Shown here piece by piece: positions 1 through 5,576 of a DNA stretch of 5,905 nucleotides. The notes below the pieces were generated by a model, which worked only from the letters and a program-made list of their open reading frames with translations, was not told where the DNA came from and ran no database searches. Every line of letters starts with the position of its first letter. Position 1 is the first letter of the stretch. Source of the DNA: Bacteroidetes bacterium UBA2322 (GTDB lineage: Bacteria > Bacteroidota > Bacteroidia > Chitinophagales > UBA2359); the NCBI GenBank assembly GCA_002345145.1, contig DDVC01000178.1, forward strand, positions 1 through 5,905. Reading direction: 5' to 3'. The position numbers were made by a program, and so were the translations under genes.

Positions 1-27
1 CCCCTCAAAGAAGGGGGGAGTTTTTTT
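1..27 (+). terminator. possible intrinsic terminator cut by the left edge
   Basis: CCCCT at 1-5 can pair with AGGGG at 12-16 across a six-base loop, and a run of seven T follows at 21-27. This would suit the end of a plus-strand gene outside the window, converging on the minus-strand operon. The 5' side of the stem may extend past base 1, so its true length is unknown. A GGAG spacer separates the visible stem from the T run, which weakens the call unless the hidden part pairs with it. Confidence 0.3.
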
Positions 28-105
28 ACCCTTTTTAGTTTTGGTATTAGATATTTAATTTGGTTTTGCATGGTTTGGGGTTGTGAAAGGGGTGTTGTTG
101 TTTAG

Positions 106-140
106 AAAAACCTTATAGGTTTTGTAAACCTATAAGGTTT
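106..140 (-). terminator. intrinsic terminator of the acylase operon, 15-bp perfect stem
   Basis: AAACCTTATAGGTTT at 108-122 and its exact reverse complement at 126-140 are separated by only three bases (TGT). Read on the minus strand, the hairpin begins about 40 nt after the stop codon of the small membrane-protein gene and runs into five T's, three of them in the stem. Its position and symmetry fit the end of the minus-strand operon. Because the stem is perfect, it could also stop transcription arriving from the left. From memory, palindromes of this AAACC...GGTTT type are common between genes in Bacteroidota. Confidence 0.75.
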
Positions 141-181
141 GAGGGAATGGAAAATTTAGCGTAAAAAACATACAAACCTTA

Positions 182-541
182 CTAAGCCGTTGCTTCTTTG
201 TATTTATTAAAAATTTGCCGTAGCAGAGCGCCGGTCATGCAGCCCATACCGCCTGCCAAACTGCCAATAAAAATGGTGAGCGCAAGGAGATGGGCAGAAG
301 AAGGCACTTGCAAAATTTGGGCAATTTTGCCTGCCAGTAACCCCTGATTTTGAAAATTGAGGAACAGTACGTAGGTACTCCATGCCAAACCTACGCCGGC
401 AAAACCTATGCCGTAGGCGGCGGCGGCATTTTTGGGGTTGGCAAGTAAACCTACTAAGGCAGCCACCACTACTACGCTCCACCAAGCAAAAAAGTAGGCT
501 GCCATAGCAGCTAATATGGCTAAAATGGGTATTGTTTTCAT
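182..541 (-). CDS. small multi-pass membrane protein of unknown function, 119 aa
   Basis: I do not recognise a characterised family. The protein is mostly hydrophobic, with likely membrane segments near residues 4-20, 22-35, 41-62 and 83-108. They are joined by short loops, and the C-terminal tail is basic (RQIFNKYKEATA). A WWS motif at 20-22 separates the first two segments. The last segment is rich in small residues (GSLAGGMGCMTGALLR), which suggests tight helix packing. The start is the ATG at 541, eight bases after the stop of the upstream acylase gene, so the two are almost certainly co-transcribed and possibly translationally coupled. The intrinsic terminator lies about 40 nt past its stop. 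The protein may help place or stabilise the membrane-anchored acylase, but that rests only on operon position. The reading frame is real on length, composition and context; the function is unknown. Confidence 0.8.
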   Translation of the reverse strand: MKTIPILAILAAMAAYFFAWWSVVVVAALVGLLANPKNAAAAYGIGFAGVGLAWSTYVLFLNFQNQGLLAGKIAQILQVPSSAHLLALTIFIGSLAGGMGCMTGALLRQIFNKYKEATA

Positions 542-549
542 GTGGGTTA

Positions 550-3078
550 TTAGTTTTTGAGAATTGGGGTAAAATTTTGAACGGCAATAAACTCGCCTAC
601 TTTTAATGAATCGGGCGAGGTTACAAACCGCAGGGGGTAGTATTCGCCCTTTGCCCAGGTATCAACAAAACGGGTGTAGTGTGGGCTGCCGGGGTTGCCC
701 GTTTGTCCGCCCGGGTAAACGCCCTGTGCTTGCACGCCGGCGGGGGTAAAGGCAACTACCATGCGCCAGGAGGGTCCGCTTCGTTTACCGGTTGCATTTA
801 CCGAGTTGGGATTGCCGCCGCAGTGCAGGTTTTTAACGCTAAAAGCATCTATACGGGCAAGGTGCAAAATAGAGGTGGCTTTATAGTTTGCCCATGTGAG
901 GGGTTGGGCATTATTGGTTGCCGATTGTTTGGCGTAATCGGCAAGGGCGGCAACAAAGGCGGGTTTTACTAAATCTTGGAGGGTTTCGGGTTGGGGGGTG
1001 TTTGCCTTGTCCATAAATTTATTATCGGGCTGTTTTTTCATCAGTTGAATGGTTACGCCGTTATCGGGGTAAACCATAGGCAAGCTATCGGGGCGGTTTA
1101 AGAGTTCGTCCCAAATATCGGCAAGCAATTTTTGCCAGAGTATTTCAAACAGGGCGGGCGCTGTTTCATCGGGGTTGTTTACAAAATCCCAGCTTTTGAG
1201 TTGGTTGTAGGCTTCTTTTTGGGTGGGGTCAAGCTCATCGGGCTTGAGCAGGTTAAGTATAATGGGCAGGCTTTCGGCAGCCAACAGGTTATAGTTATCT
1301 AATTGCAGTTCTTGCATTTGGGCAGGGGTAATGCTATCCATTTGTGCAAGTTGCCTATTGATGCGGCGGTTGCGGAAAAATTCAAAATCGTTGCTTTGGT
1401 AGTAGTAGGGGTAGGTGGGGTCGGTAGGGTGTTGGTTGGCAGAGCTTACAAATCCGCGCTCAGGGTTGCGCATATTGGGCGTATGCTCTGCCGGTATATA
1501 GGCTTGCCACTCATGCTGGGGCAGGTTGCCGTCTAATACAAATTTACCTTGTTGTTTGTAGCGCAGGGGGTACTTACCTTTTTGCCAAATGGCAATATCG
1601 CCGGAGGCATCGGCAAAAACAAAATTTTGTGCCGGACATTCATAATAAGATAAGGCTTGGGCATAATCGGCGTAGTTTTTAGCGCGGTTGAGGAGGTAAA
1701 AAGCTCGCAAATCGTTTGATGGCTCGTGGGCTTGCCAGTGCAGGGCTAAGTTTTGTTTATTGGGTCCGTAGTTTTCATATACCACCGGACCCAAGTGGGT
1801 GTAAACAACCGTGTCTATAACATCGGGCATAAACTTAACCTTCATGGTTTCTATGCGTTTATCGGTTTTTTTCCAGCCTTTATCGTATTGGTATTCGTTT
1901 TTAGTGGCATCTTTAAAGGTAATGGTGTACCAATCTTTTACATCAACGCCGGCATTGGTAACGCCCCAAGCTATGTGGTTGTTAAACCCGATAACAATAC
2001 CGGGTCCGCCCGGAATGGTAACGCCATACACGTTTAAGCCGGGCATATGGAGGTGCGTTTCGTACCAAATAGCGGGAAGATTGAGTTGGAGGTGGGGGTC
2101 GTTGCACAAAATAGGCTTGCCCGATGCGGTTTTACTGCCCGATACCGCCCAGTTGTTAGAGCCAATTTTGGGTTCGGTTTGGGGCTGTGCGGCAGGCAAG
2201 GGCAGGGGATAGGGTTGGTTTACCGGCTCAAACCCCGATGCCCCCTTAGCCGGAGCGGTTTGTGCGGGTAAAGGCGGTGGGGCTATGGGTATAAAATTCC
2301 ACTTAGCGCCGGCAGGAATAATGGGGTCTTGCCCCTCTACATAATCGGGATAAAGCAGGGCGGCGGCTTGCTGCCCAAAAACGGCAGCCAAATTGGTCAG
2401 TTGTATATCATTGCTTTGCCCGGTAAGGTCGTCTGCCATTTTTTTCATCAGCAACGCCGATTTTAGGGTAGTCCAGGCCTCAGGTGTATAATTGAGCAAT
2501 TTGTACTCAACGGGCAGGTTTTTTGCCGATAGTCCTTTTATATAAGCATTCACCCCATCGGCATAAGCCTGCGTAATAAGGTGGGCAACGCTGTCTTCTT
2601 GCAGGGCTTCTACCAATTTTTCGGCGGCGTAGGTCATACCCTTGCGGCGTTGTTCGCGGTCAAACTCTATGGCGCGGCTGCCCACTATTTCTGATACTCT
2701 ACCGGCGGCGGCGTGCGTTTGGAACTCCATTTGCCACAGCCTGTGCGAAGCTGTAACATAACCCTGCACAAAATACAAATCGTGTTGGTTTTGGGCAAAA
2801 ATATGCGGCACAAGGCGGTCGTCATACACCACTTTTACCTCCTGCCGCAGCCCTACCAACGCATTTTTGGGCATTATGAGCGGCACAGCGCCCTCTGCAT
2901 TTTGCCAAAAGCCGCCATAAGGATTTAAAAACTTGCCCAACGGTGGCAACATAGCCGCCGGACTGTTTTGCAGTTTTTTACCTATATACGGTAAACTGCC
3001 CGGCTGATGATTTAACACATATACCAAACCCACCGTTAGCAGCAAAGACCCGATAAATTTTACCACCGCGCTGACCAT
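550..3078 (-). CDS. penicillin acylase family protein (S45 Ntn-hydrolase), membrane-anchored or exported
   Basis: This is an amidase of the penicillin acylase family (PF01804), whose members hydrolyse amide bonds of beta-lactams, acyl-homoserine lactones and related acyl-amides after self-cleavage into alpha and beta chains. Numbering from the start used here (842 aa), residues 6-22 form a hydrophobic signal or anchor. A proline-rich spacer at about 265-300 precedes GSNNWAVSG, where Ser307 is the predicted nucleophile and new beta-chain N-terminus. NDPHL places His329 at beta-23, FNNHIAWGVTNA supplies the oxyanion region, GFVSSANQ gives Asn548 at beta-242, and PGGQTGNPGSPHY lies near the C-terminus. 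Length is normal for the family and the frame is intact. I chose ATG 3078 over ATG 3120 because relatives have only a few residues before the hydrophobic helix; the longer form adds 14 residues. Substrate cannot be read from sequence: His at beta-23, as in the lactone acylase PvdQ, is suggestive only. First gene of a two-gene operon. Confidence 0.93.
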   Translation of the reverse strand: MVSAVVKFIGSLLLTVGLVYVLNHQPGSLPYIGKKLQNSPAAMLPPLGKFLNPYGGFWQNAEGAVPLIMPKNALVGLRQEVKVVYDDRLVPHIFAQNQHDLYFVQGYVTASHRLWQMEFQTHAAAGRVSEIVGSRAIEFDREQRRKGMTYAAEKLVEALQEDSVAHLITQAYADGVNAYIKGLSAKNLPVEYKLLNYTPEAWTTLKSALLMKKMADDLTGQSNDIQLTNLAAVFGQQAAALLYPDYVEGQDPIIPAGAKWNFIPIAPPPLPAQTAPAKGASGFEPVNQPYPLPLPAAQPQTEPKIGSNNWAVSGSKTASGKPILCNDPHLQLNLPAIWYETHLHMPGLNVYGVTIPGGPGIVIGFNNHIAWGVTNAGVDVKDWYTITFKDATKNEYQYDKGWKKTDKRIETMKVKFMPDVIDTVVYTHLGPVVYENYGPNKQNLALHWQAHEPSNDLRAFYLLNRAKNYADYAQALSYYECPAQNFVFADASGDIAIWQKGKYPLRYKQQGKFVLDGNLPQHEWQAYIPAEHTPNMRNPERGFVSSANQHPTDPTYPYYYQSNDFEFFRNRRINRQLAQMDSITPAQMQELQLDNYNLLAAESLPIILNLLKPDELDPTQKEAYNQLKSWDFVNNPDETAPALFEILWQKLLADIWDELLNRPDSLPMVYPDNGVTIQLMKKQPDNKFMDKANTPQPETLQDLVKPAFVAALADYAKQSATNNAQPLTWANYKATSILHLARIDAFSVKNLHCGGNPNSVNATGKRSGPSWRMVVAFTPAGVQAQGVYPGGQTGNPGSPHYTRFVDTWAKGEYYPLRFVTSPDSLKVGEFIAVQNFTPILKN

Positions 3079-3120
3079 ACTCTTATGAACCCATTTTGTT
3101 GAACAAATACTGAAATGCAA

Positions 3121-3465
3121 ATTTTATACAGTTTCGGAAACCCTAAGGTTTTACCAATGAGCAATAAAAACAACTCATTTGCTAAACTCCTAAAACTACT
3201 GCCACCTTGCCCATGTACCCTTGTGCAGTTTGAGCAGTGCAGCAATGCAATAGGGGGAGTAATGGCAATAAAGCCCCAAAGATAAGGATTTACCTAAAAC
3301 AAAAAGTCTTTTTTGGAGGGGGGGGATTGACAACCCAAAACGTGATATGCCTAAAACACGATGCCCGAAACCAAATTGCCCTGCCCGATGTGCAGAAAGG
3401 GGAGGAGAGGGGGTAAACAAATGAAGTTGTTTAGTAAAAACGGGAAGTTTGTTTTTACTCCTGAA
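3121..3465. other. intergenic stretch upstream of the acylase gene, no convincing gene
   Basis: This stretch presumably holds the acylase promoter, read leftwards. The nearest match to a Bacteroidota -7 box on the minus strand is TATAAAATTTG at about 3117-3127, which is one base too long for TAnnTTTG and has no well-spaced TTG, so I do not call a promoter. A run of eight G's lies at 3318-3325. Open frames on both strands have no start context, no recognisable domain, and run into the neighbouring tandem array. Confidence 0.6.
3131..3151. repeat. two overlapping small palindromes, related to the terminator palindrome
   Basis: GTTTCGGAAAC at 3131-3141 is an odd palindrome with 5-bp arms. AAACC at 3138-3142 pairs with GGTTT at 3147-3151 around CTAA. 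The two hairpins share AAAC and so exclude each other. The second resembles a shortened form of the AAACC...GGTTT palindrome at 108-140. It lies 53-73 bases upstream of the preferred acylase start, so it may sit in or next to the promoter or leader. Confidence 0.5.
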
Positions 3466-3821
3466 CGTTTTTATTCTACTCCCGATACTTCCTATGCCAT
3501 TGCGAAGCATTTTTATTCCTCTCTCAAAAGTTTTTCTTGTTCTCTTAAACATTTTTCTTCCTCTCTCAAAAGTTTTTCTTCCTCCTTAAACATTTTTATC
3601 CCTCTCTCAAACATTTTTCTTCCTCTCTTAAACATTTTTCTTGTTCTCTCAAACATTTTTATCCCTCTCTCAAAAGTTTTTCTTCCTCTCCCAAACATTT
3701 TTATTCCTTTCTCAAAAGTTTTTCTTCCTCTCTCAAACATTTTTATCCCTCTCTCAAACATTTTTCTTGTTCTCTCAAACATTTTTATTCCATTGCCAAG
3801 CCTTTATATACTACTCTACAA
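3466..3821. repeat. tandem array of 21-bp units, about 17 units
   Basis: Thirteen well-conserved units run from 3508 to 3779. Each begins CATTTTT or AGTTTTT, continues with ATTCC, ATCCC, CTTCC or CTTGT, and ends TCTCTCAAA or a close variant. Two decayed units sit on each side (3466-3486, 3487-3507, 3780-3800, 3801-3821), the outermost matching the unit at about 14-15 of 21 positions. All units are 21 bp except the one at 3571-3590, which is 20 bp. CA-type and AG-type units alternate in places (3654-3695 and 3696-3737), giving a 42-bp higher-order repeat. Because 21 is a multiple of three, the conserved core is stop-free in all three plus frames (heptads such as KHFSSSL, NIFIPLS, TFLSLSQ) and one minus frame (FERGIKM, FERGRKT). 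Open frames here are therefore not evidence of a gene, although a decayed repeat protein cannot be excluded. Confidence 0.92.
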
Positions 3822-4020
3822 TCGCCACATCTTAGAAATAGGCAATAATATACGCACAAAATCAAAATAAATTGTAAAATAAAACCCCACACAGCTAAAA
3901 TTTGGCGTATTTATGCCATCATATTATTTTTAAATTTTAATGGTAGGCCTAAATGCCCCTGCCTCTGCCATTTGGGTACAAATACGCAGCATAAACGTCG
4001 GCGGAGTAGGTGAATGGTAA
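3822..4020. other. AT-rich intergenic stretch, no gene seen
   Basis: Between the array and the first dispersed repeat lie AT-rich bases and then a stretch at 3961-3982 that resembles 5447-5468 (18 of 21 bases from CCTCT to TACAA plus one base). Both lie a short way upstream of a copy of the dispersed repeat. On the minus strand this block can be read as a roughly 20-residue open tail ending at a TAA near 3936. It is too short to call even as a gene fragment. Confidence 0.5.
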
Positions 4021-4141
4021 GACCGGGCTACTTGGTTGGGAATAGTTGGTTGTGGGGGATTTTTAGTGGGTTATCGCTTTTTTTATTGAGGTGTGATACA
4101 AGGTGTTTATTTGTTTTGTATGTTTGCGGGGTGGGAGTGTG
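4021..4141 (+). repeat. dispersed repeat, copy 1
   Basis: The copy begins near ACCGGGCTACTTGGTTGGG and ends GGGGTGGGAGTGTG. Its first part (4032-4070) matches copy 2 (5497-5534) at all but about four columns, and its last 43 bases (4099-4141) match copy 3 (5670-5712) at 39 of 43. All three copies point the same way. It contains TATGTTTG at 4119-4126, which fits the Bacteroidota -7 consensus TAnnTTTG, though no TTG lies at the usual distance. It ends about 57 bases before the preferred start of the AbiJ-like gene. I do not recognise it as a named element. Confidence 0.8.
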
Positions 4142-4170
4142 GGTAAATGACCGGAATGGGGGGATAGGGG
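4128..4170 (+). promoter_or_regulatory. G-rich leader just before the AbiJ-like gene
   Basis: Five runs of three or more G occur within 43 bases (4128-4131, 4133-4135, 4141-4143, 4158-4163, 4167-4170) on the coding strand of the gene that follows. They could form a G-quadruplex in the mRNA or the displaced DNA strand. Any arrangement needs one loop of 14 bases, which is long, so stability is uncertain. The first half lies in the dispersed repeat and the second half is unique. Confidence 0.3.
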
Positions 4171-4198
4171 AATGAAGGTACATGCGGAACATAATAAT

Positions 4199-5122
4199 AT
4201 GCAAAAAATTACAGTAACTACAAGAAAAAATATAATTGATTTTCTCACCATTGAGGGGATACATTGGAGTGGCTCGTTGGAAGAAACAGATTTTCTAAGC
4301 AGAATTTTTGACCTCACAAAAATGCCTTCAACTGACAGCAGATTTGATAATGCAAGAGGTGATATTTGGCAGCACCGAATTAATAACCCCCAAGATTGGG
4401 AAGATAATTGGGTATTTTCAGATAGCCGTTTTAACCTGCTACATTGTGAAGATGGGGTATTTATGCAGTTTCTATGCGAAATGTTACACCCCGTTTTAAA
4501 AAGAGAAATTACCATAATAGATAGAATGTTGCAAGCATTTAACGACTTTCTAAAAGATGATGGTTATGAACTTATTGAAAAGACAAAAATTGCTAACTAT
4601 GCTATTTTTGTGGGAAGGCAAAAATTAAGCAGAAATATCTCAATTGAAAACAGGAAAAAAGAAATTACTGACGTTTTGAGTGAGGATTATATATGCAATC
4701 AAATAACTTTAATGGAAAGTTCAATAGAAAACTCCCCTCATAATTCAATTGGATTGGCAAAAGAATTAATCGAAAGTATCTGTAAAACTATCTTGTGTGA
4801 AAAGTCAAAAGATGTGGATAAAGATTGGGATTTACCAAAGCTATTAAAGGAAGTATCAAAAGAGTTAAAGCTAACTCCAAAAGATATTCCAGATGAAACA
4901 AAAGCGGCTGAAACCATAAAAAAAATATTAGGTAGTCTCTCAGCGGTTGTGCAAGGAATAAGCGAGTTGAGAAATCAATATGGTAGTGGACATGGAAAGG
5001 ACGCAAAATTTAAGGGATTAAATGATAGGCACGCAAAATTATCCGTAGGAGCGGCCTCAACGCTTGCTATCTTTTTGCTTGAAACACACCAAATACGACA
5101 AGAGATTGAAAATAAAAAATAA
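4199..5122 (+). CDS. AbiJ-like abortive-infection protein with C-terminal HEPN-type domain
   Basis: This is a probable anti-phage protein. HEPN proteins of this class are thought to cut RNA after phage sensing and halt growth of the infected cell. With 307 residues from this start, positions 4-110 match the AbiJ N-terminal domain type that begins with a TRKNIIDFL-like helix and carries WSGSLEETDFLSRIFDL, PSTDSRF, DIWQH and FLCEMLHPVL. The C-terminal half (about 180-302) fits the Abi_C/HEPN domain, with helices around GLAKELIESICKTIL and the motif RNQYGSGHG at 258-266. Arg258 and His265 form an R-X6-H pair with Asn next to Arg, as in catalytic HEPN ribonucleases. The alternative ATG at 4172 adds nine residues outside the domain; I preferred 4199 on domain position. 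G+C is about 28% in lines 4201-4260 and 4501-4560, against 53-60% in the acylase lines counted, pointing to transfer. The gene stands alone, bracketed by direct repeats, and no antitoxin gene is visible. Confidence 0.88.
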   Translation: MQKITVTTRKNIIDFLTIEGIHWSGSLEETDFLSRIFDLTKMPSTDSRFDNARGDIWQHRINNPQDWEDNWVFSDSRFNLLHCEDGVFMQFLCEMLHPVLKREITIIDRMLQAFNDFLKDDGYELIEKTKIANYAIFVGRQKLSRNISIENRKKEITDVLSEDYICNQITLMESSIENSPHNSIGLAKELIESICKTILCEKSKDVDKDWDLPKLLKEVSKELKLTPKDIPDETKAAETIKKILGSLSAVVQGISELRNQYGSGHGKDAKFKGLNDRHAKLSVGAASTLAIFLLETHQIRQEIENKK

Positions 5123-5137
5123 ATGTGTATAACAAGG

Positions 5138-5205
5138 GTATTTTCGCTCATTTTTTGTTAATCCAATCCTACAAGCAAACGCATAACGAAAAACGGCGAA
5201 AATAC
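5138..5205 (+). repeat. 68-nt two-segment hairpin after the AbiJ-like gene
   Basis: GTATTTTCGC at 5138-5147 is the exact reverse complement of 5196-5205. Inside it, TTTTTTGTTA at 5151-5160 pairs with TAACGAAAAA at 5184-5193 with one G-T wobble. The two stems are separated by a small internal loop (3 and 2 bases), and the apical loop is 23 nt. It starts 16 nt after the stop codon. No T run follows, so it is not a classical terminator; it could stabilise the 3' end of the mRNA or be a structured DNA site. It has the stem-bulge-stem shape of a folded recombination site but lacks the integron attC core motifs at the expected positions. Confidence 0.8.
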
Positions 5206-5483
5206 TTATCGTGAGGCTGTGAAAAAACTCTTAGCCTTTCACATATAATATCCATAAATTGCTGACAAAAGGAAAAAATAGTGATGTTACGCTACAAAAC
5301 CTTCCCTTATGCAGCACATCATCGGCATCAATAGAAACCAAATTCAACTCACCTGCCTCATATTACCATAGCTTCTTGCTAAATTAGGTGGATATGATTA
5401 TCGCACCTCTACCACCCACCCATCGGGAATAAACACACTTACGAACGCCTCTACCATTTGGTTACAAGCCACCGGCTACAGGT
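5206..5483. other. intergenic stretch, no gene seen
   Basis: There is no convincing gene. GTGAAA at 5219-5224 and TTTCAC at 5237-5242 form a small inverted repeat, and GAGGCTGTGAAAAAACTC at 5214-5231 loosely recalls some insertion-sequence ends, but no partner end was found. On the minus strand, bases from about 5400 to 5471 can be read as a 24-residue open tail (ending FIPDGWVVEVR) closed by a TAA near 5400. It is too short and unsupported to call. Confidence 0.5.
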
Positions 5484-5515
5484 GCAACCCCGCTAATTGG
5501 TTGGGAATAGCCGGT
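5471..5515. repeat. inverted repeat at the start of dispersed repeat copy 2
   Basis: ACCGGCTA at 5471-5478 and TAGCCGGT at 5508-5515 are exact reverse complements with a 29-base interval. The interval holds a weaker AACC/GGTT pair. Copy 1 lacks the pairing because its right arm reads TAGTTGGT. Confidence 0.5.
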
Positions 5516-5546
5516 TGTGGAGGTTTTTAGTGGGTGTGTGGTACAG
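5484..5546 (+). repeat. dispersed repeat, copy 2 (truncated)
   Basis: This copy aligns with copy 1 from the AACCCCGCTAATTGGTTGGG segment through TTTTTAGTGGG, then continues like copy 3 to GTGGTACAG. It stops there, where a CAGAAAA micro-repeat takes over. The second half (the TGTTTTGTATG and GGGGTGGGAGTGTG blocks) is missing. It points the same way as the other copies. Confidence 0.72.
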
Positions 5547-5573
5547 AAAACAGAAAACCAGAAAACAGAAAAC
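5544..5573. repeat. CAGAAAA micro-repeat, four units
   Basis: Four copies of CAGAAAA occur at 5544-5550, 5551-5557, 5559-5565 and 5566-5572, with one extra C after the second. The run begins exactly where dispersed repeat copy 2 loses its similarity to copies 1 and 3, so it may mark slippage or an insertion point. Confidence 0.85.
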
Positions 5574-5576
5574 ACC

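Noticed and set aside
61..100. Fourth copy of the dispersed repeat near the left edge
   Set aside because: Bases 61-80 can be aligned to the TGTTTTGTATGTTTG block with two mismatches and two gaps, but similarity stops there and the G/T-rich composition makes such matches likely by chance.
679..2928. Several plus-strand open frames of 71-133 codons
   Set aside because: They are shadows of the acylase coding sequence on the opposite strand, which has clear catalytic motifs throughout.
3196..3552. Minus-strand 118-codon open frame
   Set aside because: It starts inside the tandem array and continues through intergenic sequence of low complexity without recognisable motifs.
3513..3782. Minus-strand open frame with FERGIKM/FERGRKT heptads
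   Set aside because: It lies wholly within the array, changes frame at the 20-bp unit, and has no unique sequence or start context, so the apparent charged repeat protein is best explained by the 21-bp period.
3361..3870. Plus-strand open frame of 169 codons across the 21-bp array, with a CPMC motif near its start
   Set aside because: Most of it is the tandem array, which is stop-free in all three plus frames by construction. There is no clear start signal, no domain, and the frame switches inside the array at the 20-bp unit.
5138..5205. Integron attC site
   Set aside because: The stem-bulge-stem shape is similar, but RYYYAAC and GTTRRRY core boxes are not found at the two outer ends, and no integrase gene is present.
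5214..5231. Terminal inverted repeat of an insertion sequence
   Set aside because: The motif only loosely resembles IS ends; no matching inverted partner, target duplication or transposase was found. A T-rich resemblance at 18-28 is too weak.
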